From NCBI GenBank assembly GCA_028583405.1, contig CM053248.1:19399139-19463138 (forward strand): 64,000 bases of DNA. Reading direction: 5' to 3'. Shown piece by piece: positions 1 to 11,548 of the stretch. The notes under the pieces were generated by a model. It was not told the DNA's origin and made no database searches. It saw only the letters and a program-made list of their open reading frames with translations. The stretch is from Pogonophryne albipinna (Eukaryota; Chordata; Actinopteri; Perciformes; Artedidraconidae). Numbering within the stretch: position 1 is the stretch's first letter; every line of letters starts with the position of its first letter. Position numbers and translations under genes: made by a program.

Positions 1-983
1 TTGTCATTAATTGTAATCAGCATTGATGTTTTGCACTGGTAAAATGCTGAGAAAGCTAACTCTCCTGTTTTTTGTGTGGGGAGGCAGGGGGTTTCAGTAA
101 TTATTTTAACTGTTAAAAGTTACAAGATTTCCCCAAAAATATAAGACCAAACAGCAAAACACAATCGTCATACAGGTAGAGAATGCTTCCTTCTAACAAT
201 TATGATTTCAGGTATAAACAGTTTATGTGCAGGTGTATTTTCCATGGCAATATTGAAGGCAACTAACTAGTCCTTTTTAAAAGCATCAATAAAAGTGTGC
301 CAACCATATGCCACCCTTTCCCCAGGAGGAGGAATGGAGGGATAAAGGATGGAAAACTAGGAAAACTACACAACAGAAAATAGGAAAACTCATCCATGCC
401 TGTATTATTCTTTTTGTACATCCCTTCTTCTTATTACACTCATTCACCCGGACACATGCAGTACAGTATATCTCTCATCCCTGTCTCTCCCCTCCACCAT
501 ATGAAAAATGAAAAATCCCCACCTGTAAGTGAAAGTGCGTGGGATTTCTTCTGGAATAATTATGAGTGCATTTAATCTAGTTTGGGGAGGGAGTAAAGCA
601 AGATGTAAAGGGGGACGTAAGAGCGATTAATCACCCTTCATCAGACGGCTTTCCCAGCACCCATCAGCTGAATCGGCCCCCATAAATCCAGCCCGCTGAC
701 AGTGCACTCCATCTCCATTGCCGGGCGCAGCTACAGGTTTATTGTGCGCAAATCCCATTCAGAAGAATGACGGATGACCTCCACATGCATACACACCCAT
801 GCTCACACACTCAAGAATACCCATATGTAGGAACACATGCAATCATTTAGGAGCGGATGGACAGTCTGTCTGATATCACCAAATAACCACACTCAGATAG
901 CTACACACTTCAACACATGGATACTATGAGTTCTCAGGTAAAATATGCTGCCCTAAAAATATGCTGCCCTAACATCATAATAC
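1..983. other. Intronic sequence at window start, with a conserved-element-like block
   Basis: No exon is recognised here. Because the first rbfox3 exon seen (8605) begins in mid-protein, this stretch is inferred to be rbfox3 intron. The block at about 600-770 is less AT-rich, free of simple repeats, and contains a TAAT-type core and balanced base composition. It resembles a conserved noncoding element, but that is only an impression. A 17-bp sequence containing ATATGCTGCCCTAA occurs twice in tandem at about 943-973, directly next to the 3' border of the LINE that follows. Confidence 0.4.
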
Positions 984-988
984 ATACA

Positions 989-2620
989 TTACCTTTCGAC
1001 GCGAAAGAGGAGCGGTTCAACTCTGAGTCCCTCCCGGATGACTGAACTTCTCACCTTATCCCTAAGGGAGACGCCAGCCACCCTGCGGAGAAAACCCATC
1101 TCGGCCGCTTGTATCCGCGATCTCGTTCTTTCGGTCATGACCCATCCTTCATGACCATAGGTGAGGGTAGGAACGAAAATGGCCCAGTAGACAGAGAGCT
1201 TGGCCTTCTGGCTCAGCTCCCTTTTCGTCACAACGGTGCGGTAAAGCGACTGCAGTACCGCTCCCGCTGCTCCGATTCTCCGGCCCATCTCACGCTCCAT
1301 TGTTCCCTTACTCGAGAACAAGACCCCGAGATACTTGAACTCCTTCACTTGGGGTAAGGACTCATTCCCTACTTGGAGTGGACAGTCCATCAGTTTCCTG
1401 CTGAGAACCATGGCCTCAGATTTGGAGGTGCTGATCCTCATCCCAGCCGCTTCACACTCGGTTGCGAACCGATCCAGTGAGTGCTGAAGGTCGCAGACCG
1501 ATGAAGCCATTAGAACCACATCATCTACAAAAAGCAGTGGTGCAATCCTTAGTCCACCGAACTGCAGACCCCCTCCCCCACGACTACGCCTCAAAATCCT
1601 AACCATGAATATTACAAACAGGATTGGTGACAAAGCGCAGCCCTGGCGGAGGCCAACCCTCACCGAAAATGGGTCCGACTTACTGCCGAGGACCCGGACA
1701 CAGCTCTCGCTTTGGGAGTACAGCCATTGGATGGCCCTGAGTAAAGACCCACTCACCCCATACTCCTGCAGCACCTCCCACAGTAACTCCCTGGGAACTC
1801 GGTCATACGCCTTCTCCAAGTCTACAAAACACATGTAGACCGGATAAGCGTACTCCCAGGCCCCCTCCAGGATCCTTGCGAGAGTAAAAAGCTGGTCCGT
1901 CGTTCCACGACCAGGACGGAATCCGTATTGTTCCTCCTCAATCTGAGGTTCGACAATCGGCCTGACCCTCCTTTCGAGTACCTTAGAGTAAACTTTCCCG
2001 GGGAGGCTGAGTAGTGTGATGCCTCTGTAATTGGCACACACCCTCTGATCCCCCTTTTCGAAAAGGGGAACCACCACCCCGGTCTGCCACTCCTTCGGTA
2101 CTGTTTCCGACTTCCACGCAACGTTGATGAGACGAGTCAACCATGACAGTCCCTCAACACCCAGAGCCTTCAGCATTTCCTGGCGGATCTCTTCCACCCC
2201 TGTGGCTTTGCCACTGTGGAGTTGTTTGACTACCTCAGTGACCTCCCCCCGGGAGCTTGGTGTTGATCCCCCGTCATACTCCAGCTCTGCCTCTAACATA
2301 GAGGGCGGAGTTGTCGGGTTCAGGAGTTCCTCAAAGTGTTCCTTCCAACGCCCTAACACTCCATCAGTTGAGGTCAACAGCGTCCCATCCTTACTGTACA
2401 CAGCTTGGATGGTTCCCTGCTTCCCCTTCCTGAGGTGTCGGACAGTTTTCCAGAACATTCTTTGGTGAGACCCGAAAGTCCTTTTCCATGGCTTCTCCAA
2501 ACTTCTCCCACACCCGCTGCTTTGCCACGGCTGAGTCTGCTGCCCTTCGGGCCTGTCGGTACCTTGCAACTGAAGGCCTCCTTCTTCAGTCGGACGGCTT
2601 CCCTGACCACCGGTGTCCAC
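989..2620 (-). pseudogene. LINE reverse transcriptase fragment
   Basis: The open frame is 543 codons, but recognisable LINE protein starts only at about residue 57 (MFWKTVRHLRKGKQG); the first part is out of frame. Reverse transcriptase blocks follow in order: VVVPLFEKGD, NYRGITLLSLPGKVYSKVLE, FRPGRGTTDQLFTL, CFVDLEKAYDRVPRELLW, GLRQGCALSPILF, the catalytic box LLFVDDVVLMA (usually FADD), and EFKYLGVLFSS. The frame ends shortly after the ERTRSRIQAAEMGFLRRVAG block. The Val in place of Ala in the FADD box, together with the missing tail, marks it as inactive. Confidence 0.85.
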
Positions 2621-3386
2621 CAGGAGGTTCGAGGGTTACCGCCCCTTGAGGCACCTAAGACCTTGAGACCACAGCTCCCCGCCGCGGCTTCGGCAATAGA
2701 GGCTTTGAACACCGACCACTCTGGTTCAATGTCCCCAGCCTCCACAGGGATGCCCGAAAAGCTCCGCCGGACGTGTGAGTTGAAGGCCTCCTGAACTTGG
2801 GCGTCCTCCAGACGTTCCCAGTTCACCCAAACTACACGTTTGGGCTTACCAGGTCTGTCCAGAGGCTTCCCCCGCCACTCGACCCAACTCACCACCAGAT
2901 GGTGAGCAGTTGACAACTCCGCCCCTCTCTTTACCCGAGTGTCCAAAACATACGGCCTCAGGTCCGATGATACGATAACAAAATCGATCATGGACCTTCT
3001 GCCTAGGGTGGTCTGGTACCACGTAAACTCATGAGCATCCTTATGTTCGAACATGCTGTTTCTTATGGCCAATCCATGACTAGCACAGAAGTCCAGTTCA
3101 AACCACCACTCCGGTTCAGATCAGGGGGGCCGTTCCTCCCAATCACGCCCCTCCAAGTGTCTCCATCATTGCCCACATGTGCGTTGAAGTCTCCCAGCAA
3201 GATTAAAGAGTCCCCTTCAGGAGCCCCATACAGGACTCTTTCCAGGGTCTCCAAGAAGGCTGTATACTCTGAACTGCTGTTTGGTGCATAAGCACACACA
3301 ACAGTCAGAGTTTTCCCCCCCCCATAACCCGCAGGCGTAGGGACCCTCTCGTCCACTGGGATAAACTCCAACAAAGAAGCACCCAA
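2374..3386 (-). pseudogene. LINE endonuclease fragment (frameshifted, catalytic Asp replaced)
   Basis: Two overlapping reading frames (3386-3063, then 3072-2374) form one broken endonuclease/exonuclease/phosphatase-type domain. The first shows [12 protein letters not shown], the GDFN-type motif of AP-like endonucleases. The second resumes in another frame at MFEHKDAHEFTWYQTTLGRR and continues through MIDFVIVSSDLRPYVLD. The usual terminal catalytic motif, Ser-Thr-Asp-His-His in this family, reads STAHH here, so the active-site aspartate is lost. The shift lies at about 3065-3100. The enzyme would nick target DNA to prime reverse transcription; this copy cannot be active. Confidence 0.8.
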
Positions 3387-4225
3387 CCGGAGGAAATCAG
3401 TTTAAATCCCAGGCCCCGCCAACAGCCCAACACACAATAGTTAAGGGATTCAAAATAGTGCAATAAAAAAAGTGCAAGTCAGAAAATGCAAGTAAAATGT
3501 AGGTCATACAGTAAGTAAATTCTGTACATGTAAGATCAAATTGACTACATTAATCTTCTACATTTATCCAACATGCAGAATTGGTAGGGGGTGGTCATGG
3601 TGAATGAAGGCTCTGCAAAGCCTCAGACAAGATTTGCAGCAACATTTTAACAGTTGCAAGATTTGTCCATTAACTAAATGAACTTCTAAAATCCATTAAC
3701 TTTCTCTGTTGAAATCTGTCATAGTGAACTGTAACACTTCCTGTAGACCTTTCATACTAAGGAATCCCAGAAAAATGTTTTCCCCCTGAATTGTAACAAT
3801 CCACAGAAACAGTGTGTTACTTTTGCGAGTTCAAATATAAATTGTTACTAAAAAGCCCTACTTCCTAAAAGGAAAAGAGGAAATCTGTAATAAAGGCTTA
3901 AGGTCAGGTTAAAAAGACGTACACACCACACACATGCATGTATACACACACACACACTACGATACTCTGGGTCCAAGGGGTGATCACCAATGAGAGTGGA
4001 GGTCAGACTTCCTCTAATGTTTTCTTAGCATAGATGGATAATGGCCTAGGCCTATTTTAGGTGTGTGTGCGTCACAGAAAGAGGTGTGTATGTGCGTGCA
4101 TACATACGTTCATGTGTGTGTTTTTTGGTGACTGAGTAAAATAGACTGCATGGGCATGAAGGACAATGAGGGAAATGTAATACTGATTGATTGACTGTGT
4201 CCTAGACTGAGTGTATGCAAAGCAG

Positions 4226-4373
<148 letters not shown>

Positions 4374-4568
4374 AGTTTGGCAGCGGCGTTCTCCAGAACA
4401 CAACAAATAAGATTAAAATGCAAAATGCAGGCAGGAAAGTAACAAGGCAAGCGGCTCTGGCCTTTTTAACATATGCGGAAAAATTTGCAAGTTGGAAGGG
4501 TGACCTCACATCGACTCTGGGCTCCGTCATATTGGAGCACCATGATTGGTCCAAGGCTGGCCAAGATC

Positions 4569-4602
4569 ACTTCTTCTTCTTCTTCTTCTCTTCTTCTTCT
4601 TC
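4569..4602. repeat. (TTC)n microsatellite
   Basis: About eleven TTC units with one TC interruption. Confidence 0.9.
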
Positions 4603-5816
4603 GAGTCCGTAGCAATCTCAGATGTCGTTCTGCCAGTATCGGTTACAGGCCACAGCTGATGGGGTAGGTTCTGCCAGGTCTTCTGGACTGCACCTGGGGG
4701 CATCGGCACATTCCAGTAGGTGGGACATTGTCTGCACTGATCCACAGCTGCACGTGTCTTCTGTGGTGTAGTTCAAGATCACTGACAGCTACAGACCCTG
4801 CCTTTTCACACTGAAGCTGTAAAAGCAACTGGGATTTGCCGTGATGTGTAAATACAGTGGTTTCACTGTATTTGTAATGTAACCACATTGAAGATAAATG
4901 AAGATAAACCCCCGGAAGTAATTCACAAAAGCATGAAACAGGAACATTCTTTAAAAGCAAATGCACATGGTTTTTGGCCTCATACAATATGTATATATTA
5001 ATACTTGAATGGAATCTGTTTGCCCATGAACAGTCACAGTAGCATTTATGAAATCTTGAAATGCTAGGATAGACTTGTAATCAATGAAATACAATATATT
5101 GATAATTGGTCACACCATAAGGCTGTTTTGAATAACAGGTTGTTAATAGTACAAAAGCAGCAGATCACAAGTACAGCTAAAGTTTCTGATATATCCAAAA
5201 TACATATTTATTGAGTAAAATTAATCAGATTTGGCATTTGCCAGTCACTTCAACTACACATGACAGTGTAATCTTTACGGGAAAATATTTCTGTAAAATT
5301 GCTTCTCTATTCTAAATTAAGGTCAACGTTTCACTTTTTCCAGTGTATATAGTTCAGGAAAGAGTCCTAAAACTGAGAAGTGAGTTTGCATTTTAACTCT
5401 TCAAGTTTCCTCTACTTCTAAATCCATAAAAAAACATTGTGTTATATTGCTGTCCTGGATTTGAAGTGTGAAGGCCAGCTTAAAAATGCATCAGATATTA
5501 CTCAAATACTAACTTTTCCAAATAACACAATTCATGACTAGACTTTGGTTCTTGTTGTAAGTGGCTATGGCTAACATAACAGTTAATTACCATACTCACA
5601 TGTAGCCTTGGGGTGCAGTGTTTCCTGCGTGTGTGTGAGTGGATGTTGTTGTGTGTTTGTTGGTTTTAAGGGCCTGCTGCTGTCAAACGGAGGCCCGGCT
5701 GTGATTCATTGGTTATTACAGCAGCGCTGTAGCATGCACAAGCCATAGCTCATCATCCGATTGCATTCATATACGTCACAACACACAGATACACATGTCC
5801 TCATGCTCACTCATAT

Positions 5817-5817
<1 letters not shown>

Positions 5818-5893
<76 letters not shown>

Positions 5894-5922
5894 GCCTGCT
5901 GGCACACACACACACACACACA
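5818..5922. repeat. (AC)n microsatellite, two blocks
   Basis: A perfect AC tract to about 5889, a short unique spacer, and a second tract of about nine units. Confidence 0.97.
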
Positions 5923-7304
5923 GAGGAATGATTGTCTGATATAAAGGAAGAGAGGGGAGGTGGGGGCAACTTGGGGAAATTGATCTTTGGCTCAGAATAT
6001 ATCACCAATGGACTGCGTGGCATATTAATGCTGTCTGACTGGTTAGAGCAGGAAGAAGCAGACACAGCAGAGGGCAGGGGATCTCCATCACCAACACAGA
6101 GGGACGGGGGGGGGAGATGGATGGAGAGCAGAAGCAGACGGAGTGGTTCTGTCCCTGAGCACTTACAGTGGAGCATGTTGTGTTTCTCTCTCCTGCCGCA
6201 GACAGGGAGGGCTCTCATTCATAACGGAGCCTCTCAGAGGTGTGGAGGTGCTGGGAGGTGGGGCAGTACATTTGGAGTTTAACAGGACTGCTTTAAGGCA
6301 TCTGTTTGAGTTCACAGCCCACAGGTTTCACTGGAAGACACTCTATACTGCCCTTATTGTCTGCTATGTTTGAGTATGTTTCTTGACTGTATGGTCAGAT
6401 GCTTTCATTCATTTTGACCGTTGAGCGGTTTCAACAGCTAGCTAGTTATCAATAGAGTATGTGGACAGACATTGATGCTAATCCATAGTATGCATTTGCC
6501 AGTTTAGCTTTAAATGATGTATAAATGCATAGTATTGATGTGATCTGTTTGAACTCCTGATCGCTTGTTGCTATCAAACAAGTTGTGAACTTCACCATGC
6601 TAAATGAAGAGGTTCATGGACAGTGAAGTGGATTAGGGATACCATTGTTACATGTTGGTAAGAAGCTAAACTAAGGTTAAAGGTCACATCATGGTAAATG
6701 AAAATAACTTCATCTGTTTTACAAAACCAATTTGGGCTCATTCTATGAGCACAGAAAATAACTCTGAACACTTTTAATATAATTATGAATTTTACACCAT
6801 CACAGTTAACACTTAACACACTTGGCATGATTGTAACAAGATATTAATATCAGGCACATACATTGAAAAATGTCTTCATGTGACCTCTGTCCATGTTAGA
6901 TTATGAATTTTAGCAGGACAAAATGAGGAGAATGATTTTTCAGAATGTTTAACATCAAATCTAGCAGTTGAGTGTTTAAGCAGACTGCAGACGGTTAAAA
7001 TACATTATTATTATTATTGTATTCAATAAATAGCAAGTCAATCAGGTGTTACATTTTGGGTATATATTCTATTAAAAGCATTTTTTCTATGTTATCATTT
7101 ATCTTGAATTATACTAAAAATAATCCTAATTGTGAAAGAGGGACTTGCACTCATGGCCTTGGTGATTTAAAATCGTGTGTGTGTGTGGGTGTGTGGGTGT
7201 GTGTGGGCCTTGCTCCCTTGTTGACTGAAGGTTGAACAGGGACCTTCAGCTGAACCATCTCACATCCCATCATCATGCCACCCTGTGTCTGCAGGGGTGA
7301 TCCT

Positions 7305-7507
<203 letters not shown>

Positions 7508-8539
7508 TGAAGGATGGCCTCAGGCTGAATCTGCCTCTCCAAACAATAAAGCCATCTGCTTTGTGTCCCTGCTGCCAAACTCTGAGCCGACCTCCACCTG
7601 CTCTCTGTTCCTCTTTACTGCCAGCTCACCTCCTTATCCCCCCCTCCATCATTCCTAGTCCTGTATCCTTCTTTATATGTTCCTATATCATGTTAAGTTG
7701 TTCTTGTCTGAAGATCACATATTCAAATTTGCAATACGAAATGTGATTGAGCGTTTTAATGATAACCAGACTTTTTCTGATCATTAAAGAACTTTTCTTC
7801 ATGATATAGAAACACAATCAATCTTTCCATTTGTAATTCTTGTCGTGTCAAAATGATCTTCCAGGTTATTATATTTGATGTAAATTGGTGTGTGAGCTAC
7901 ATTATTGATTAAACTAAGACCATTACATTTTTAAAAAGGCTTTGAGTCCTCCAACATTTACCTGCAAGGCACAAGAGTGGGAATATGCTTTCTATGTGTT
8001 ATCTAAAAAGACATGGGAAACAGTTTCTACACATAGTAACAGTTTAGAGTGAGTGATCAGCAATTCTTCTGAAAAACATATTTGATTTTAGAGTGACTGC
8101 ACAATAAAATTCAATATTATGTCTAAAACTGCTATTTAATAAAACGCATTGTCCCCAGGCATTATAATTAAACTGTGACCCGGGACAGTTTCACTCCAAA
8201 CCATGCAGCATTCCCTTAGTGTGCATCAGACCACAAACACAGAGGGAGGACGTGTGATCTATAATAATCACTACAGAGTGCAGTCTAAGTGTGTGTTGCC
8301 CTTTAGAAAGATATACATTTGAGGGACAGTTCTTCTTTTCCTTTATACATTTTATTGAAAATAGTGATCTGGAACCTTCCAAAACCACTCCCTTTTAAAA
8401 AAAATACTTATCTACTTTTACTTGGAATTAACGACCTTTGAAATTTGAAAACTTCACATTTCTACATCAACTTAAGTAGAGGGTTTCAGTCCTTCTTCCA
8501 CCTCTAACGGCCATATTCTTTACATTTTGTGTGACTCTA

Positions 8540-8545
8540 TGCATG
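8540..8545 (+). promoter_or_regulatory. TGCATG, candidate RBFOX-binding intronic element
   Basis: This is the exact (U)GCAUG motif recognised by RBFOX RRMs, 59 nt upstream of the exon starting at 8605. RBFOX proteins are known to autoregulate splicing of their own transcripts, and a site upstream of an exon is usually linked to skipping. The hexamer is seen; function is inferred, and a chance match is possible. Confidence 0.35.
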
Positions 8546-8604
8546 AAAATGATTTAACGTAGTATAAAAAGTAACATATTGTGTGTGTTATGTGTGTCTC
8601 TCAG

Positions 8605-8737
8605 TGACAGGGTTCCCGTACCCCAGCACAGGAGCAGCTGTGGCCTACAGAGGTGCCCATTTGAGAGGGAGGGGTCGCGCCGTCTACAACACATTCCGTG
8701 CTGCACCCCCTCCTCCACCCATCCCTGCCTATGGAGC
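8605..8737 (+). CDS. rbfox3: rbfox3 coding exon, start of C-terminal domain
   Basis: The exon is 133 nt, bounded by a tctctcag acceptor and a gtgagt donor. It enters with two bases of a split codon and leaves with two bases (GC) of the next. It encodes 43 full codons: [18 protein letters not shown], then [12 protein letters not shown], then [18 protein letters not shown] proteins bind (U)GCAUG in pre-mRNA through an upstream RRM; this low-complexity, Arg/Gly/Tyr/Pro-rich C-terminal region mediates splicing activation and assembly. [16 protein letters not shown] matches RBFOX3 rather than RBFOX1 (GRTVYNTF) or RBFOX2 (GRTVYGAV). Whether this is the teleost a or b paralogue cannot be told here. 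Confidence 0.93.
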
Positions 8738-8751
8738 GTGAGTGACTGCTC

Positions 8752-8770
8752 TCACACACACACACATACA

Positions 8771-8801
<31 letters not shown>

Positions 8802-8802
8802 C
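8752..8802. repeat. (CA)n with CATA interruptions
   Basis: Short compound CA repeat starting 15 nt after the 5' splice site of the 133-nt exon. Confidence 0.95.
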
Positions 8803-8912
8803 TTGAACACTACAACAACACACATAATTAAATAAACAGTGTATGAAACGTCTCCAAGACTGAAAACATGCTACTGCAAAAATTGAATTGGAGTTACTCA
8901 AACACATAAGCC

Positions 8913-8913
<1 letters not shown>

Positions 8914-8978
<65 letters not shown>
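8914..8978. repeat. (AC)n microsatellite
   Basis: About 32 perfect AC units in the same intron. Confidence 0.97.
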
Positions 8979-8982
<4 letters not shown>

Positions 8983-9724
8983 CAGAAGAGTGGTGAGAGG
9001 GAAAACAAAAAGGCTGCCTTCTCATAGAGCGGAAAATTGCTGTTTGATTCTAGAATGGCCAAATTTGTCTCTCTTTTTTCTAATGTGTCGTTTTTTATTC
9101 GGCTGTGAATGGACTGCTGTGACCTGCTCGGCACACTCCAGTGGGCCCGCTGCAGGGGGGGCGAGAGACCTAGTGAAATGAGAGGGTCAGACATGAAGAG
9201 AGAGAAGGAGAATAACGGAGCGTGCTGCGTTAGAAAGAATCCAATGAGATGAAGAGGGGGAGGAAAGGCAGGAGGATGAGGGTAGAGTAATGAATGAATG
9301 GTGCTGTTTGACCACATGGAGCTCCTGAATTAGTCATTAATTGTGCTGATAATACATATGTTTTTTTATTTTATTCAGCCGTTTGTATTTGAAACTAAAT
9401 CACATGTTTCTTTAGGGTTAATGTTAGTGGTTAAGGGTAATTCATTGATTAAAAAATGACTGGAAATGTGTTGTGCTGCTTGGTTTCAATGTGATCTAGC
9501 TTGAAACTGAGCGATATGTAGATTGGTAGTTTCCGTCTAGAAGGCGTAGTCAAAAACTAACTTCTCATACCGTTTCTACATTGATGTCTCCGGCATTTCT
9601 CTGAAAAGTAGAAATATTTCAAACTCAAAGCGTGCACAAAGAAATGGCAGATTGCTCAGAAAAACGACGTTGAGTGCAGCGCTCCTTACTTCAATGCCTT
9701 ACATTTGACATCTTCTGTCCACAG

Positions 9725-9764
9725 TGTGGTCTACCAGGATGGCTTTTATGGTGCAGAAATATAT
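9725..9764 (+). CDS. rbfox3: rbfox3 40-nt exon (B40-type, brain isoform)
   Basis: Exactly 40 nt between acceptor cag and donor gtaagt. Its first base completes the Ala codon of the previous exon; the rest reads VVYQDGFYGAEIY and ends on a codon boundary. Length and peptide match the brain-type B40 exon of RBFOX genes, which in RBFOX1/2 is mutually exclusive with a 43-nt muscle-type exon. Glu-Ile in GAEIY is typical of RBFOX3. No M43 partner was seen on either side, consistent with a gene used mainly in neurons. Confidence 0.93.
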
Positions 9765-9941
9765 GTAAGTAAAACAATTTTATAAGCATTTTTATTAATT
9801 CTTCACGAAATTATTCACTATAACAAAACTGTTTGGTACTGAGTGTCAACATATGCTTTACCTTGTCGTATGTGCGCCTTCACTTTGGTGGATCTCATGC
9901 TTCTGATTCAAGGTGGTATTGAATCTGTTGTCTATCCTCAG

Positions 9942-10006
9942 GGCGGGTATGCAGCGTACAGATATGCCCAGCCAGCTGGTACTGCTGCAGCTGCGTACAG
10001 CGACAG
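9942..10006 (+). CDS. rbfox3: rbfox3 exon, GGYAAYRYAQP segment
   Basis: This 65-nt exon follows a 177-nt intron and is bounded by ctatcctcag and gtatgt. It encodes GGYAAYRYAQPAGTAAAAYSD and leaves two bases of a Ser codon. The Gly-Tyr-Ala-Ala-Tyr-Arg-Tyr-Ala core is near-invariant in RBFOX proteins; the Ala-rich stretch after it varies in length between family members. Tyrosines in this segment belong to the aggregation-prone domain needed for splicing activity. Confidence 0.93.
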
Positions 10007-10396
10007 GTATGTTGGCTGTTTACTTCTGAGTGTCACTCAAAAGTACTCTAAAAGTAGTGTTTACATCTTCATAATAGTGACTAGTTGCATTTCAACATTA
10101 CTTTTAAGGGTATCCCTTACCACAGCTGCCTCAAAACCCTACCAGGAATGTATTGATCGGTGGATGGTCAGTTTAAAAACCTTCTCATGCACTAAAAGAA
10201 GGGAAACCCAACATTGAATGTTGTGACGTCTTGTAGAGAAACAACAGAGACTGAAAACTGTAAATGTTGTGTGTTAATAGCAGCAGTAGCTTCTTGAGAT
10301 GTAATCTCGTTTTGAATGCAGTTTGATCTAATAGAAGCAGGTATAACACATATAATAGTCTGGTGCCAGAATGAGTCCTGAAACCCACAAAGTTAG

Positions 10397-10839
10397 TGTA
10401 AGGGAAACTTCTGCAGCAATGGAGAGTCAGGACTCAGAGAGACACGAGGAGAGTTGGAGCTTTGATGTCAAACACTGGTAGTTTATTACAAGTCAACGGC
10501 CGGAGAAATTCACATCACAAGTCACAGCAGCCAGAGGTTCTGACTGCACTGGTGGGTTGCCATGTCAAATCTGACCAGCCTCTCTCTCGATACACCTTTT
10601 AACTAGTTTACAGAGAGTTAATCAACAGCTGGGAACACTGGAGATATCCCCAACATCTGGAGATACTGAATCACTTGCCTGACTCTTAGGCTCTGTGACC
10701 GAGAGTTGACCGGTCATAAACTGAGAATAAGTGCAGCAGCACATTCTTTAAAGGAGATAACAGAGTCAGGGTTGGTTATTAACGTCAACAGGCAATAAGG
10801 TTAAATATCTAGGAGTAAAGACAGAAATATTCCCTCACA
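10397..10839 (-). mobile_element. Solo LTR with 5-bp TSD (GTTAG)
   Basis: The element begins TGTAAGGGAA and ends TTCCCTCACA, giving the TG...CA ends and short inverted repeat typical of LTRs. It is flanked by perfect 5-bp duplications GTTAG at 10392-10396 and 10840-10844. On the minus strand an AATAAA polyadenylation signal lies about 90 nt before the end, as expected for the R/U5 part of an LTR, so the element is antisense to rbfox3. At 443 bp and with no internal retroviral sequence, it is a solo LTR left by recombination between two LTRs. The family (ERV or Gypsy type) is not determined. Confidence 0.85.
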
Positions 10840-11334
10840 GTTAGCATTTCCCTCTTTCAGTTCCCTTGACTTAAAGTCAACAGTTTTTTGAACATGTTTT
10901 TGGTTAGAAGACTAAATTAAGGTCTGTGGTTAAACATGATAACAATACATCAGTGAATACCCCACTGGTGAACATCTTTTTTTCTTTTGGCGTTTTGAAA
11001 GAATGATATCCTATTTTGGAGAAGGTACTCTCCCAACATGAGACATGACGAAGCATGAGTGACATAACTGTACGGAGAATTGCCAAACTGGCCATTGCAG
11101 CAGCGGCAACAAATAATTCAAAAACATTGTTAGCCGTGTAAACAGCACACAGCACAAAGAAAAGTGACGGAAAGCACGGAGAAAGGGCCCACAGTGAAGT
11201 CCAGGAGTTCACTTTTTTATGATCCCACACCCACTGAGCCAAAGAACAAGTGAGAGCTGCTGCAGCTAATGCAAGCTCAAAAACAACCATAGTGGTTCTT
11301 GTGGGTGCTCCCCAGTCGGCAGTTAGGGAGTACC

Positions 11335-11548
11335 CATGACAGTTTGGTCATATAAACGCCTATTTCCATTCTGTACATTACATGTCAATAAGCTGATGTT
11401 TTTCAATACACCACAGCACCACAGACATGCCCACCAGAGAAATGTGGGTATCTTGACCACGGACATGTTGACTTCAGTGGCTTGAACCACTGACCCTCTA
11501 ATTGGTAGATGCCCATTTCCCTCCTGAGCCACAGCCGCCTGTAAACAG
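11335..11548 (-). mobile_element. Diverged tRNA-derived SINE fragment
   Basis: On the minus strand, near 11530, an A-box-like GTGGCTCAGGAGG is followed by a B-box-like GTGGTTCAAGCC, the internal promoter layout of tRNA-derived SINEs. A segment after it (ACATGTCCGTGGTCAAGATAC) resembles the conserved body of common fish SINEs. The copy is diverged and its ends are unclear. Confidence 0.6.

Larger units (their letters stand above)
984..3395 (-). mobile_element. Rex3-like (RTE-clade) LINE fragment, truncated at both ends, inverted in rbfox3 intron
   Basis: Read on the minus strand this is the second half of an apurinic-type endonuclease followed by a linker and a reverse transcriptase, the order expected of an RTE/Rex3-type non-LTR retrotransposon. 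The family normally starts with a full endonuclease and ends in a short C-terminal tail followed by GATG repeats. Here the endonuclease begins in mid-domain (near 3395), and the polyprotein stops right after VEPLLFRVER (near 989), so the 3' tail is missing as well. At least two frameshifts separate the coding pieces. 5' truncation is usual for LINEs; loss of the 3' end is not, and implies a later deletion or rearrangement. It lies antisense to rbfox3. The family name is from memory of fish repeats; the non-LTR assignment is firm. Confidence 0.85.
8738..9724 (+). other. rbfox3 intron with AC tracts
   Basis: Intron between the 133-nt and 40-nt exons. It holds two (AC)n tracts and no recognisable muscle-type M43 exon (which would encode a peptide like VVYQEPVYGNKLLQ). 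The acceptor is cttctgtccacag. Confidence 0.8.

Noticed and set aside
9843..10217. 124-codon frame overlapping an rbfox3 exon
   Set aside because: Runs through intron on both sides; only 9942-10006 has splice sites and family match.
10904..11290. 128-codon Ala/Leu-rich minus-strand frame
   Set aside because: No recognisable domain, lies in intron beside a solo LTR and SINE; no support as a gene.
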